From Armigeres subalbatus (taxonomy: Eukaryota > Arthropoda > Insecta > Diptera > Culicidae), in contig NC_085140.1 in assembly GCF_024139115.2 (NCBI RefSeq), positions 18,127,357-18,191,356 of the forward strand: 64,000 bases of DNA. Direction: 5' to 3'. Made by a program: the position numbers and the translations under genes. Of the stretch, positions 43,985 through 55,639 are shown in pieces; within the stretch, counting starts at the first letter, position 1, and the number at the start of each line of letters is the position of its first letter. The notes beneath the pieces were generated by a model. It had not been told where the DNA came from. It did not search any database and was given only the letters and a program-made list of their open reading frames with translations.

Positions 43985-44440
43985 GTCACAAGACTTTTGG
44001 AAGCTTCTGAGCCTCTTGGAAAGAAGCTTCCAAGCCTCCTGAAAGAAGGATTACGACTTACGAGCCTCTTGATAGGGATTCTCCGAGTCTCTAGAAAGAA
44101 GGCCTCCGAGCGTCTTGAACGGGCGCTTCCCAGTATCTTGAAAGTAGGCCTCTCGAAAGAATTCCGAGCATCTTGTGGGCTTCGTGGCCGTGCGGTTAGC
44201 GATGTCAATCGTCTAGATGGATGTGCTAGAGAGTGTGGGTTCGATTCCCGCCCCGGTAAGGAGGAAACTTTTCGTGATCGAAAAATTCAGAGCTTTTTGA
44301 AAGGAAACTTCCGAGCCTCGTGAAAGGAGGTTTCCGAGCCTCTTGAAAGGAGGCTTCCGAGCATCTTGAAGGAAGGCTTCCGAGTCTCTTAAAAGGAGGC
44401 TTCCGAACATCTTAAAAGGAATCTTACGAGCATCTTAAAG
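43985..44440 (+). repeat. GAGCCTCTTGAAAGGAGGCTTCC minisatellite, locus 1
   Basis: Units of about 23-24 bp, GGAGGCTTCCGAGCCTCTTG with AAA, fairly diverged. A tRNA-headed insert (44172-44290) interrupts it. The same unit forms 49672-49912. Frames here on both strands are artefacts. Confidence 0.8.
44172..44290 (+). mobile_element. tRNA-headed SINE fragment
   Basis: Starts GGGCTTCGTGGCCGTGCGGT, has the B box GGGTTCGATTCCC and ends with GATCGAAAAA. The arm lengths are those of a tRNA-derived SINE head with a short tail; inserted between units of the minisatellite. Confidence 0.6.
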
Positions 44441-44543
44441 CCTAGTACGCAGTTCTCAAGGAAAAAGGTCAAGGAAAATTTGATCAAATTACCAAAGTAA
44501 TTTTGACAATTTAATGCAATCGAAAAAGTAGGCGAAAAAAAAA

Positions 44544-44888
44544 ATGTTTTGTGCTCATTCGTCAGTCAGTCATTCAATTCGTCAAAATGTTATCAATCAG
44601 GTAAACAATTGGTCTAATAGCTAGAGCTTTTATTTTTATATTCTGTTCTTGCCTTATTTCTAGATGGATTCACCGACATTATTGCAAGTGGCTGCTGGTT
44701 GTTTTGGATCAATTGAATGTCCGAATAGGCTTAGGATTGCACTCAGGTCTTCACTTGACTTTATTAGTAAATGTCCCGTCGAAATTCACGTATCTGGCAT
44801 TGACGTCTACGCACTCGAAAAGCCATCAAATGTCACGGTAGCAGCCACACAACATCCATTCATTTTCAACCTCTTTGTAAGCCAGTGA
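44544..44888 (+). CDS. candidate small spliced ORF, 93 codons
   Basis: Two pieces read in one frame across a short intron. Exon 1 (44544-44600) starts ATG and codes MFCAHSSVSHSIRQNVINQ; a 63-bp intron (44601-44663) has donor CAG|GTAAAC, a branch-like CTAAT and a long pyrimidine tract ending TTATTTCTAG; exon 2 (44664-44888) runs 74 codons to TGA. Retaining the intron adds a stop codon. An AATAAA lies at 45048-45053 and an initiator-like TCAGTC near 44562. The product is not recognised: it starts exon 2 with MDSPTLLQVAAGCFGS and has no clear signal peptide or membrane segment. It sits between a minisatellite and a hAT-like terminus, so it could be a gene fragment, a captured exon or chance. A second ATG (44587) gives a different 63-codon frame. 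Confidence 0.3.
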
Positions 44889-45059
44889 GGATTACTCTTA
44901 CTCCGTATCCGGGTGCTACGAATGCAAGTTGAAAGCTTCAAATATGAGAAAATACATGTATTTTATGACTTTCATTGGACTTTATTTAAACTTCCCGAAG
45001 ACCCAGAAAATTGTACAAGCTTTGCTATAGCCACAAATTGAATTTACAATAAATTAAAA

Positions 45060-45148
45060 TATCGGCGATGGCGTGATAGATCATTTTTAGTTGGCAGCGG
45101 CGGCGTCATGCTGTCCAATATCGGCGGTGCTCCTGCAGCATCGTCTAT
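45060..45148. mobile_element. hAT-like terminus relic
   Basis: GGCGGCGGCGTCATG and ATCGGCGGTGCTCCTGCAGC followed by TCGTCTATA resemble the right subterminal region of the element at 6323-8857 (GGCGGCGGTGCACAGGTCTA). Only this end is seen; the left partner was not found. Confidence 0.5.
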
Positions 45149-45150
45149 AT

Positions 45151-45569
45151 TATGATCTATTACGCTTCGATAAGGGACAGTTTTCTAAAGAATGATTTAT
45201 TAACAAATGTTTCTAAAAGATTGTATAGTAAGGGCACCAATAGTGGAGGTATTGATGAAATCACAAAAGACACATTTAAAAAATTGATGAAACAGCAAAT
45301 GCACAAGTTTACAGTTAGTTTAAAGAAAGTCCTCCTCATATTATTTTGCAAATTCTTCCAGAAATAAAAAATCACCCAGAAAATCAGATTTCACCAAAAT
45401 TAACTGCCAGGCATCCCCCAGGAATTCTTTAAGGAATTTAACTTAAAGTTCTTTAAAAATTACAACAGAAGAGAGGTATAGTAAATCAATTCGCAAACCC
45501 TCAACAAGTTTTCAATTTAATTCGTCCAGATATTAAATCCATCTTCTAGGAACTGCCCTGAAATCTTAT
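45151..45569. other. A/T-rich sequence with a 71-codon frame
   Basis: A plus frame at 45152-45367 is Lys/Leu-rich and not recognised. No other feature. Confidence 0.3.
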
Positions 45570-47945
45570 CCAAGAATCCAGGAGGAATTCGTAGAGGAAC
45601 TTCAGGAGGAACTTCCGGAGGAATATCTGGAGGAACTTCCGGGAGAATTCCTGGAGGAACTTCCGGAGGAATTCCTGGAGGAACTTCCGGAGGAATTCCT
45701 GGAGGAACTTCCGGAGGAATCCTTGGAGGAACTTTCGGAGGAATTCCTGGAGGAACTTCGGAGGAATTCATAGAGGAACTTCGGAGGAATTCCTGGAGGA
45801 ACTTCGGAGGAATTCCTGGAGGAACTTCCGGAGGAATTCCTGGAGGAACTTCCGGAGGAATTCCTGGAGGAACTTCCGGAGGAATTCCTGGAGGAACTTC
45901 CGGAGGAATTCCTGGAGGAACTTCCGGAGGAATTCCTGGAGGAACCTCCGGAGGTATTCCTGGAGGAACCTCCGGAGGTATTCCTGGAGGAACCTCCGGA
46001 GGTATTCCTGGAGGAACCTCCGGAGGAATTCTTGGAGGAACTTCCGGAGGAATTCCTGGAGGAACTTCCGGAGGAATTCCTGGAGGAACTTCCGGAGGAA
46101 TTCCTGGAGGAACTTCCGGAGGAATTCCTGGAGGAACTTCCGGAGGAATTCCTGGAGGAACTTCCGGAGGAATTCCTGGAGGAACTTCCGGAGGAATTCC
46201 TGGAGGAACTTCCGGAGGAATTCCTGGAGGAACTCCCGGAGGAATTCCTGGAGGAACTTCCGGAGGAATTCCTGGAGGAACTTCTGGAGAAATTCCTGGA
46301 GTAACTTCTGGAGAAATTCCTGGAGGAACTTCCGAAAAAAATCCTTGAGGAGCTTCCGGAGAAATTTTTGGAGTGACTTTCGGAGAACTTCCTGAAGAAA
46401 TTTTCGGGGAAGTTCCTGAAGGGACTTTCGGAGAAATTCCTGAAGGAACTTCCGGAGAAATTTCTGGAGGGACTTTCGGAAAAATTTCTGGAGGAGCTTC
46501 CGGAGAAACTTCGGGAGGAATTCCAGAAGAATTTTCCAGAAGACTTTCTGGAGGAACTTCCGGAGGAATTTCTGGAGGAAGGTTCGAAGGAATCTCTAGA
46601 ATTCCTCCGGAGGATCTTCCGAAGGAATTCCAGGAGGAGCTTCCGGAGGAACTTCAGGAGGAATTCCTGAAGTAAGTTTCAGAGGAATTCCTGGAGTAAC
46701 TTTAAGAGGAATTTCTGGAGTAACTTTCCTAGAATTCCTCCGGAGGATCTTCCGGAGGAATTCCAGGAGGAGCTTCCGGAGGAACTTCGGGTGAAATTCC
46801 TGGAGTAACTTCCGGAGGATTTCCTTGAGTGAATTCCGGAAAAATTCCTGGAGGATTTCCCGGAGGAATTGCTGCGGGAACTCCATTTACCGGAGAAATT
46901 TCTGGGGAATTTTCGAAAGAAGTCCTGGGAGAATTCACTGAGGAAGGCGGAATTCCTGGGAAAATTACTGAAGAAATTCCTGGGAGTATTCTCGAAGTAA
47001 CTTTGGACGAATTCCCAGAGAAATTTCTGGGAAAATTCCCGGAAGATTTCTTGGAGAAATTTCCGGAGAAATCACTGGGGAAATTTCCTTGTGATTTTTC
47101 GGAGGAATTCCTGATGAATTTCCGGAGGAATTCCTGAAGAATTTCCGAAGAAAATCATGGGGAAAAATTCAACAGAATTTTTAGGGAATTTCTGGATAAT
47201 TTTAGGAATAATTACCGGAGGAATTCCTGAAGAATTCCAAGAGGATTTTTTTGGAATTTCCCTAAAGAGTTCCTGGGGATTTTCCGGAGGAGTTCCTGTG
47301 GAAATTTCAAGAGGAACTTCTGGGAATTGACGAAGGCGTTGCTAGGAAAGATTCTTCCCGGAGGAATTTGTGAGGATTTCCAGGAGGAAGTCCTGGGGAA
47401 ATTACTGGAGGAATTTCTGGGAAAATTCCCCAGAAATTCCCCCGGGAGATCCTTCAGGATTTCCTTTAGAGACTCCCTCAGGAACTCCTCCTGGAAATTT
47501 TTACAAATTTCTCCAGGAACTCCTCCAGAAATCTCCGGTAATTCTTCCAGAAATTCTATCGGATTTTCTCCAGGATTTTTTTTTGGGAAATTTCCCAGGA
47601 ATTCTCCCTAAATTACTCCAGTAATTCCTCAGTAATTCCACCAGGAAATCCGCCAAAAATTCCTCCTTAAATTGTCCCAGGAATTCCGGTGGGGATTCTC
47701 CAGAAATTGCTTGTGGAATTTCCCCAGGAATTCTTCCAAAAAATCTCCCAGGAATTTCTATGGGAATTCCTTCGAAAATTTCTCCGAATACTCCCCCAGA
47801 AATGCCTCCGAGATTTCGTTCAGGAGCTCTTCTGGGATTTCCTTCAGAAATTCCTCAGGGACTCAGAAATTCTCTCATGACTTCCTTTTGAAACTTCTCG
47901 AGGATTTCCTCCGGTAGTTGCCCCAGGAATTCTCCAAGTAATTCC
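45570..47945. repeat. 24-bp GAATTCC minisatellite, array 3
   Basis: The plus strand reads GGAGGAACTTCCGGAGGAAT with TCCT, the reverse orientation of arrays 1 and 2. The most uniform part is 45800-46300, where a plus frame (46032-46304) gives perfect 8-residue ELPEEFLE-type repeats. Orientation reverses briefly near 46608 and 46740 and fully from about 47430. Two near-identical stretches starting CTAGAATTCCTCCGGAGGAT (46598 and 46730) mark an internal ~130 bp duplication. Frames on both strands are artefacts. Confidence 0.9.
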
Positions 47946-47954
47946 TCCTCCTTC

Positions 47955-48310
47955 CTCCTGAAATACGGACACGAAACCAGGACAATGTTCATGGATGACC
48001 AACGCGCACTTGGAGTTTTCGAAACAAAGTGCTGCGTTCTATCTATGACGAAGTGCAGATGGTGGAAGGTACCTGGGGCGAATAAGCCAAGAATTGCATA
48101 AGCTGTTGGGAAAACCATCCATCGTTTTCCCGCGAAAATCGGACGATTGCGCTTGGTCGGGCATGTAGCCAGAATGTTAGTCTCGATGAAAATGGTACAA
48201 GGATACGACGGCACAAGAAGGTGAGGTGCGTAGCGAGCGAGGTGGATCGATCAGGTGGAAGACGATATGCGCGGGTGACGACGTGCAGCCATGGACCGAG
48301 GCCACTTCCT
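47955..48310 (+). pseudogene. non-LTR C-terminal relic inside array 3
   Basis: Plus-strand frames, shifting between one another, give ALGVFETKCCVLSMTK-like and KVLRSIYDEVQMVEGTW text, then IGRLRLVGHVARM-like text and a decayed WIDQVEDD-RRAAMD tail. This is the post-RT part of a CR1-type non-LTR ORF2 (compare 20748 and 26072). It has multiple stops and lies between two pieces of GAATTCC array. Confidence 0.65.
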
Positions 48311-48705
48311 TCAAGAATTTCTCTGGGAATTATTCCAGGAGATCCTCCAAGAACCCTTCCGGGAATTGTTTCGAATCCGGGATTTCTAAGGGAATTCTTC
48401 GGGAAATTTCTCCCGAAATAAGTCTGGGAATTCCTTCCACAATTCCTTCAATTCTGAGAAATTATTTAAAGAATTCTTTCATTAATTCCTTCCGGGAAAT
48501 CCTCCGGGAATTCGTCCGAAAATTTATCCGGGACATCCTCCACAATTTCCTCCGGGAATTCCTCGAAGAATTTCTTTCTGGAATTCTTTCGGGAAATCCT
48601 CCAGGTCTTCTGGAATTCCTCCAAGAATATTCTCGGCAATTATCCAGGAATTCTTTCTGTAATTCTGCCGGGAATTCTTCCAGGAACACGACATTAGCAT
48701 TTTCA
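48311..48705. repeat. GAATTCC minisatellite, array 3 continuation
   Basis: CCGGGAATTCCTTCC- and GGGAAATCCTCC-like units, diverged, in the array 1 orientation. Continues the array after the non-LTR relic and ends at about 48690. Confidence 0.7.
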
Positions 48706-49671
48706 TAATTCAAAGTTTCCATATGCATAACCACATCCATAAGGTCTGCTGGAAATTTTATTATTATTATGATTATTTCTTTATTTAAGTAAATATTGAA
48801 CTCGCCACTCAACAGCGTCTGTTACCTTTGTCTGGAGGGCTGAGCATCGCCCGAGTACCTGTGAAAGACATCAAGCAACATTGTTAACTATCGTTCATTA
48901 GAATGGTTGTGGTAAATGTGATAATATTGAGCTGATGTCTTGCCTTGTTAGCTTACAAAAAACCAAGCTACGAATAATCAACAAAAGAATGCGAACCGGA
49001 ACCATCGGAGAAACCCACACCGACTATAAGATACTAGTAATTGGTAGCTATACTAATGCCACTTCAAATTGAGAGATCATCAAGTCGACAATAACTCGAA
49101 TTATTTTTGATATAGTTTTAGGAACGCGTGGTGATAGCATATTATATAGGCAGCGCGGATTTGACAACTGTTCAACCTACGGCATCAAAAACTCCATGGA
49201 TGTTCGAGCGCACATGTTGGCCAGGAAGAGAAGTTTAGACCGACTTTTGGAAACTTCAGAGCTCTTTGTTTGACGATTGAAAAGTCCAATCAAGAGTCTA
49301 ATAGATTTCGCCGCTTTCCAGAACATGGTCAATCGCAGCACCTACTTCCAACATGGCCTTACATCTCGGTACGCCTGCAGATCATCACAGCCGAAAAAAG
49401 AGTGGACCTGCAATAAATCGCAAACAATCAAAAAACATAGTGAAAAAAAAACTTAACAAAACGTCACTTTACTTGCGGAATAATGCATCAGTGCATTATT
49501 TCGCAAGGGAAGACGTAAATCAATGTTTTCTTTCTTGCAATACGCCTGCTATTGCTAAATTATTTGATTTCCTTGTTAGCTCCGTACTATTCAAGGAATG
49601 TCAGCAGCAGAATCATTCCTTGACCACTACTTGTCCTATCTATTTGCACAGTACTTTAGAAGTCCATACCA
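48706..49671. other. unique sequence, no gene supported
   Basis: Mixed composition. The 123-codon plus frame at 49353-49724 is Lys/Asn-rich, runs into the minisatellite and has no recognised domain. Confidence 0.35.
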
Positions 49672-49912
49672 CCCTTAAGAGAAGGCTCCTGAGCACCTTA
49701 AAGGGAGGCTTCCGAGCCTATTGAAAGGAGGCTTCCAAGCCTCTTGAATGGAGGCTTCCAAGCCTCTTGAAAGAAGGCCTCCAAGCCTCTTGAAGGAAGG
49801 CTTCCAAACCTCCTTGAAAGAAGGCTTCCAAGCTTCTTGAAAGGAGGCTTCCGAGCGAGTTGCTTTGGAGTTGTTTTGAGTTGCTTTGGAAGGAGCCCCT
49901 TGAAAGAAGGCT
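49672..49912 (+). repeat. GGAGGCTTCCAAGCCTCTTGAA minisatellite, locus 2
   Basis: About nine units of 23-25 bp, better preserved than 43985-44440. Interrupted at 49914 by an inverted-repeat element, with another unit or two after it (50393-50470). Confidence 0.8.
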
Positions 49913-49913
49913 T

Positions 49914-50387
49914 CCCGGGTAGAAGGAAATAGCAAAAGAATAACAAGTTTTACCATTAATATATGAATAACAGAACAGCAAAATCTGATGATAGTTTGTT
50001 TGATATAGTTGCTAAAATAACTAAAATAATAGCAGACATTGTTCGAGCGAATAGCTAAAAAATAACTCATTTTGCTATCATAAGAGCAAACCAATAGCAA
50101 AATATTGACAGAAAGGGAAATATCAAAATCAGTTATTATTGATATGTTGAAAATGCAAATGATAAAAGAATAACAAACTTTGTTATGATTGCAAAATGTG
50201 TTCTTCATTTGTTGTTCTATTCTTCCATACAATAACATAAAAATAACAAATTTTACTATTATAACAAAATTTGCTGTTCGGATGCTATTTTATGTTATTC
50301 ATGAATAACATAGGAACTATAAAATCTGATATCACAGCATAATTAGTTATTATTAAATTATTTATTTGTTATTCACCTCTACCCGGG
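49914..50387. mobile_element. inverted-repeat element with CCCGGGTAGA ends
   Basis: Ends CCCGGGTAGA and TCTACCCGGG; interior rich in AATAACAAA- and TTTTGCTATT-type words that also pair with each other. Clear interruption of the GGCTTCC minisatellite. A possible 3-bp TTC duplication; family not assigned. Confidence 0.65.
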
Positions 50388-50639
50388 TTCCTAGCTTCTT
50401 GCAATAAGCTACTGAGCTTTTCGAAAAAAAAGCCTTCATGTCTCTCAACTGGAGGCTTCCAAACCTTAGGATTCTTGATTTTAGTTCGGAAGCATATTAT
50501 TCAATATTTTGTCTCGATCAGGTAGATTACATAGAAGATTTTTAAAATTTGTTCATTCGACGTTTTGTCCTTATGATCTTTCGTCCCACAGAAGAAATTT
50601 TAAAACTTTATTAATAAGTTTTTGTTGGAGTTGTTCTAC

Positions 50640-50723
50640 AACCGCCATTACGCATTTTGTTTCGAGGTACCCCCGGGGACCATCGAAGGAACTAACCGGG
50701 GTACCCCAGGTTGAGAACCGCTG
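50640..50723 (-). mobile_element. hAT-type terminus (CAGCGGTTCTCAACC)
   Basis: The minus strand ends with CAGCGGTTCTCAACCTGGGG and TACCCCGGTTAG, the classic terminus of Charlie/SPIN-type hAT elements. The plus strand also has GGTACCCCCGGGGACC, so the subterminal region is palindromic. Only one end is visible; the 8 bp after it would be GTCTACCG. Confidence 0.6.
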
Positions 50724-50731
50724 GTCTACCG

Positions 50732-52640
50732 ACTAAGTCGGGTTATGTACGAAAATATTTCCATAACGCAAAATAATGGGACAAAAAGTTAGCAACATAA
50801 TTTTCTTTTTTTTTTGTTGCTGACATTTTGTCGGATCTTCATTATTGTTTCCGACAATAACAGCTTTGTCGTATGTTCTCTTTTGTCGCTTATTATGCAT
50901 GCGCATCGATGAAAAATTGATTCCCTGATTATGTCCATTAAACTATGTAGTTTATTACTTGACGAAGAGACTACACTATTTGAACACCAAATGAGTGATA
51001 TTATGGACTTTATGCAACTCATTTGACTCATTTATACATAGCCTATATGTTGTTCGAATTATTTATAAGAAAATGAGCCAACCGCAGACTCACATATGTA
51101 TAAGGTTCAGGGCAAGTAAAGCTTATTTCATTACGTAATATGAACTCATATCCATTATTTCCTATTCTGTGACTGTCACCGTGAATTGCTCACAAATTAT
51201 ACCGCTAAGTAGAAGAACTGTTCACGTGAAATCGCGATCAATCAATATCGCGAATCATCACCGGAACACCGGAATCAAGATTTGACATTTGATTAATACC
51301 CCATTCAACAAGCGGAGCCGCACATCGTTGGATTTATCCACCCTGATCGAAATTCCAGTAGCGCAAACGTTTTGACAAAATGATTTTCCATCGTGGTTTG
51401 TTTTTGATACCCCAACCCAATACCCCGCCCCCCATTATTCCCCATACTTTAGCCCTCACGTTTCGCTATTGTTTGAATACGAAATGACTGTTGACGACGA
51501 CGACGACGGTGATTACGGTAACGACGGTGAGGCTTTTCTTGATCTATATGCAGTGGCAGTAGCAGAAACCAGAAGCAGAAGTGAGCAGCACAGAAACCAG
51601 AGACCCATTAGCACAAATATGTTTCCACTCATAAATATTTACAATGTGACTGCCCTGCTCGCTCATCCTTGCCCGCCTTCGTCGTCGCCCAGCAGTCAGA
51701 TTTTCCCTCACCTGGTTGGATGTGTGGGGTTTTGCGCGTGTGTGTGTGTGGATTTTGTTCAGTGACTGAATTCATTTTTTTGCCCCGTGTGCTGTGCAAT
51801 GCATTACTGTGAGCGGTGTACTAGCCATAATTACTAACCGGTGGAAGCTGGAATAACAAAATAACCTGAACGGAATATGTGTGTCGTTCCTGTTAAGTAG
51901 AATGTCAGGTGGGTCATTCCTAGTCGTACTTGATACTAGGTGTGTGTGTATAAAAAGTCTTTAAAGGCTACGTTTCATCGATTGTCTTGTATGGCCGATT
52001 TTTTTTATATGGGGGATGTGCCCGTATATAAAAAAGCATTCAGTTCAAAATTCGAGAAACCATGTAGAAACATGCAAAACATAGGAACTTTGCATAAATG
52101 TTGTGTTTTTACACGGCCGTGTAAGAAGAAATCCGTATAAAAACAGAATCGGGCGTATTAATGCTTAGTACACAGTATATAGAAATAAAGCATTCCGAGT
52201 TCACAAATTAGAGATAAATCATTTTATAAAACAAAACGTAGGTAATGAAATAATGAATATGCTATAGACAATTTGAGTTGTGTTTTCAGGAATTCAATTA
52301 TTCATGTAGGAGCCCCCAAAATACGATATGACATTCTTGTATTTCAATATACGTTAGATAAAGATTTTTGATATTCAATGAATTTTTCAATCCATTTTTT
52401 TGTAGTTTTTCATAAGAATTTACGCGGGATTAAGGCTGAAAATACGTGAATTGATTTGACGCGGAATGACTCACATTCTCTGAAACCTTTCCCATCCTTT
52501 CCGTGTTACCGCCATCCCTCAGTTGTTGCATATTTGTTCTCCATTGTTATCCATACATATATTGTAATATTTACTATATTCATGACCGTTGTAAATAAAT
52601 GTAAAAATATATGTTTTTTTGATTTTCTATTTCCATAACT
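50732..52640. other. unique sequence with one GC-richer island
   Basis: 51300-51780 is non-repetitive, with a GAC-rich run at 51492-51515 and a TG run at 51740. The plus frame 51469-51765 is Asp-rich because of that run and lacks an upstream acceptor consistent with Syx1A exon 2. Otherwise A/T-rich, no feature. Confidence 0.4.
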
Positions 52641-52775
52641 GTCTCTGTCTACTGTACTACTACTACTGTAACTACTAACTACTGTACCACCATCACCATC
52701 ACCACCTCTGCTACTACTGTTCAAAAAAATCTACTACTACTGTACCACCACCAACCATCATCTCCTGCTACCAAA
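52640..52775 (+). repeat. TAC/CAC/ATC trinucleotide tract
   Basis: Imperfect runs of TACTAC, CACCATCAC and CTACTAC. Low complexity; non-coding. Confidence 0.7.
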
Positions 52776-54179
52776 ATAAAAAATCAAATGCCTACCACAA
52801 CATCATCTGAATGTGTAAAACGTGTTTGGTTTTGGATGTGTTTTTCGTTGTGCAATGTAAACCTGTGAATACTTGCAAAACTAACAATAAACAGGATATA
52901 GCGGTTAGTATGTCACTCTATTATATCACTTATTAACTAAATGAATTTTTCTTGCATTACTTGTATTTCGGTTTTGTTTCTGTTCGTTCGTTTTTTCTGT
53001 GGTTCCGATACTGTAGTAATTTCCGCCCCGAATAAAATATATACCTTTTTAGTTTCCGCTTTTGATCCTGGTAGTACTTTCCCGTTCTGAAAATTTTCTT
53101 TTTTTTCTGACCTGCATTTACTTGAAACAAATCGCCCTTCCAAGAAAGAAAACCATAATAGGAAGAGCGAAACTACCGAACAGCGAAGCTAGCCAACAAA
53201 CCAAATTTATCGTCGACGACGCGCATTGTTGGGTTTCATTATGCTAAACGCTTTTCCGGCGACGATGCAGGGTTCCAGAGAGTCGCAAGAGGGAATACTG
53301 CTACGGAAATGGGACAGCTTTCATCTGCTTTATTAGAGATTCGAGTTTTTTTTCCTCAGTCGTCGAATTTTGTGTTGTTTGCTTTCTTTTTTTTTTGAAC
53401 CGATTCGTATTTTGATGATTTAATATTCTGTTAGTGTTTTTGAAAAGTGCTTGATATTTGCTTACGTTTTGTTCCAATTTTATGTTCGCGCTCTGCTCAT
53501 CCCCAGGTGAGTTTTGCTCTTTTCAAGTGCGGTACCTTTTATTGTGCAATCTGTTCAAAGAAGTGGTTATCTACTGCGGTGCTGATTTGCTACATTGTTT
53601 ATAGTAGACTTTTTTTTTGTTCACGTCTAGAAGCCTGTTATTTAAAGTTCTCTCAAACGATGAGTTTTTTAATTCTACTTTTCTGGTTTTCATTTGCTTC
53701 ATAGTTTTGTGGTATATTTGCGGAAGACGCATACCAATTAAACTCAAAGTCTGTTTCTAGGTTATTAACTTCCAGAAATGTGGAAGAAAATGTGGAAAAC
53801 TGGTTGGAATTATAGGCCCAATATACATCATAATCTTAGAATTTAAATTAAATGAATAATTAGGAACATAAAAGAACAACTAGTGCCATAGTTTAGGCTC
53901 GGTTTCCCTTTTATGAGGATAGTTTATCTTTGTTTAAGGTGACTCGGGAAGGCACCAAGCACCGTGTTATTTTTCCTGCTTTTCGTCTTATTCTAACTTA
54001 TCACCTAGCGAATTTGAAGACGCAAATTTTAGTTTTCAGTAGTATAATGTAGCTGAAAATGGATCAGCATGCATGTTGCGACTGCGAGTAAGCACGCGAC
54101 GTGATATCATATCAAAAGTACACCTATTATAGGAACAGAGATTTGCGTCGTATTACAAACCAAACTTTAGAAAACACAC
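52776..54179. other. unique sequence, no gene supported
   Basis: A/T-rich and plain, with a mild GC-richer patch at 53140-53300. Short frames are not recognised. Confidence 0.35.
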
Positions 54180-55600
54180 ACCTGATGTGAGAGGTTTTGT
54201 TATATTCCGGTATTCAATGTGCTCCTCAGCACATGAGGAATTGGTTTCCTCCTCCGCGCCCAAACACAGATGGCGATAAGTCGGGGTAGAATTGAAAAGG
54301 TTTAGAACACGCCGACAAATCAGAACATGGACGACTTCAATGCGAAGATGTGTCTCGGAGAAATGAGCGAAAACGGTGAGCTGTTTGTTGAATTCGGTGG
54401 CAATGTATAGCAACATGATGACAAGGGGTTCGCTCTTCCACCATCGATCAGTGCACAAACTCACGTGAGTCTCTCGTAATGGACGTACTGAAAATCATCA
54501 GAACATCGGTTCAGGAGTTTAACTGAAAATCATAATCGATCACATTCGCATTAGCCGCGAATGAAGAGGTCTACGCATTTTCCGGGTTGAATGACGGGAG
54601 AAAAGGCTCGAACGATGATTCAACACACGCCAACTGGAAGATCCCGGCAGATGGTTCATGGAAGAAGTTGAAGCTTGGACAACGGATGGACCAGAAAATG
54701 TCAGTGTAGAAGAACAGTGAACGGCCATGAAGGATGCCTTCTTCTAAACTAGTGAAAAGAGTGGGTTACTGATGCAACCTGGTTGAGTAGTTTACAGAAA
54801 CGAAGGCCACAATAGAGCAGAACAAAAATTAGAGCAGCCAAATGTGAAGCAGCTATAGGAAATATGAAACTAATAAGGCTTCCGAGATCGATTGAATCTC
54901 AAAGCTGGCCTGAAGCTATTCATAAATATTCGGGACACTTCTACTTTTCCTATTGAACAAATTCAGGGCGTCTTAGTGAGGGTCCCAAAAAGGAGGAGCT
55001 GATTGTGAACGGCAATTGACGGGACATCCACTTACTGTGAATTATATTTAAAGTTCTGCGTAAAGTTATCCTGAACTGGATACAAATAAACAGGCAGGAT
55101 TCCGCAGGATTTTGGGTTATCTTAGGTTAAGGTCAATATTGTTCCAAACTGTTTGCTACAGCAACGGTGCTCTGTTATGCAGATTAAGCTCAACAAACTC
55201 ATCGAACGCTATCTTGCGGCGTGTCTCTCCATCACCGTCAACAATCCTAAATCGCTGGATGTCAACATGAACAATGCAACTTTCCGGTAGCCGCCGGCTA
55301 CTAGCCGGGTCGAAAACATCCAATATCATGGCATTTAATTTGCGTAGGACGGTGGACCTAGGTATAGGAGTACGGATCAAGAAGGATAGGGCAACCGAAA
55401 TTTAAAATTTTAACTCTGATCTGAAATACCTATGTGTTGTACGCCAAAGAAACTTGCTGGTCATCAGCAAGAAGGTCGGCGGTGGTTTGGCTGGGAATGC
55501 CGGGAAAAATTAAGGAATCTGACGTGGACAGAGGTTATGGCTAAAATGAGCACCCGCCCTGAAATAGATCTTTGACGCTGGCCCTATGTACCTCTAGACG
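54180..55600 (+). pseudogene. RTE-like non-LTR relic, plus strand
   Basis: On the plus strand, frames in order give an endonuclease section (MDDFNAKM, then GEMSENGELFVEF, then GSLFHHRSVHKLT, and IDHIRISRE near 54530), then an RT segment (KVLRKVILNWIQ near 55050) and a post-palm segment (KSLDVNMNNATF near 55250, then VENIQY). It ends around TWTEVMAKMSTRP-like text near 55550. This is the order of an endonuclease plus RT ORF of the type often labelled craniofacial development protein 2-like. Many stops and frame changes make it dead. The minus-strand frame at 54153-54464 is its shadow. Confidence 0.7.
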
Positions 55601-55639
55601 TGCTTAGGTCCCGTGGTGGAGTGAGTGTAAGTGTGCGGC

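Noticed and set aside
46032..46304. 90-codon frame with perfect 8-residue repeats
   Set aside because: It is the translation of perfect GAATTCC repeats in array 3, with no start context or upstream signal.
49675..50238. 187-codon minus-strand ORF
   Set aside because: It spans the GGCTTCC minisatellite and the adjoining inverted-repeat element; the product is repeat-derived.
51469..51765. Asp-rich plus frame considered as Syx1A exon 2
   Set aside because: The acidic run comes from GAC repeats; there is no suitable acceptor and no syntaxin continuation.
54153..54464. 103-codon minus-strand ORF
   Set aside because: The plus strand of the same DNA reads as the endonuclease part of an RTE-like element, so this is a shadow.
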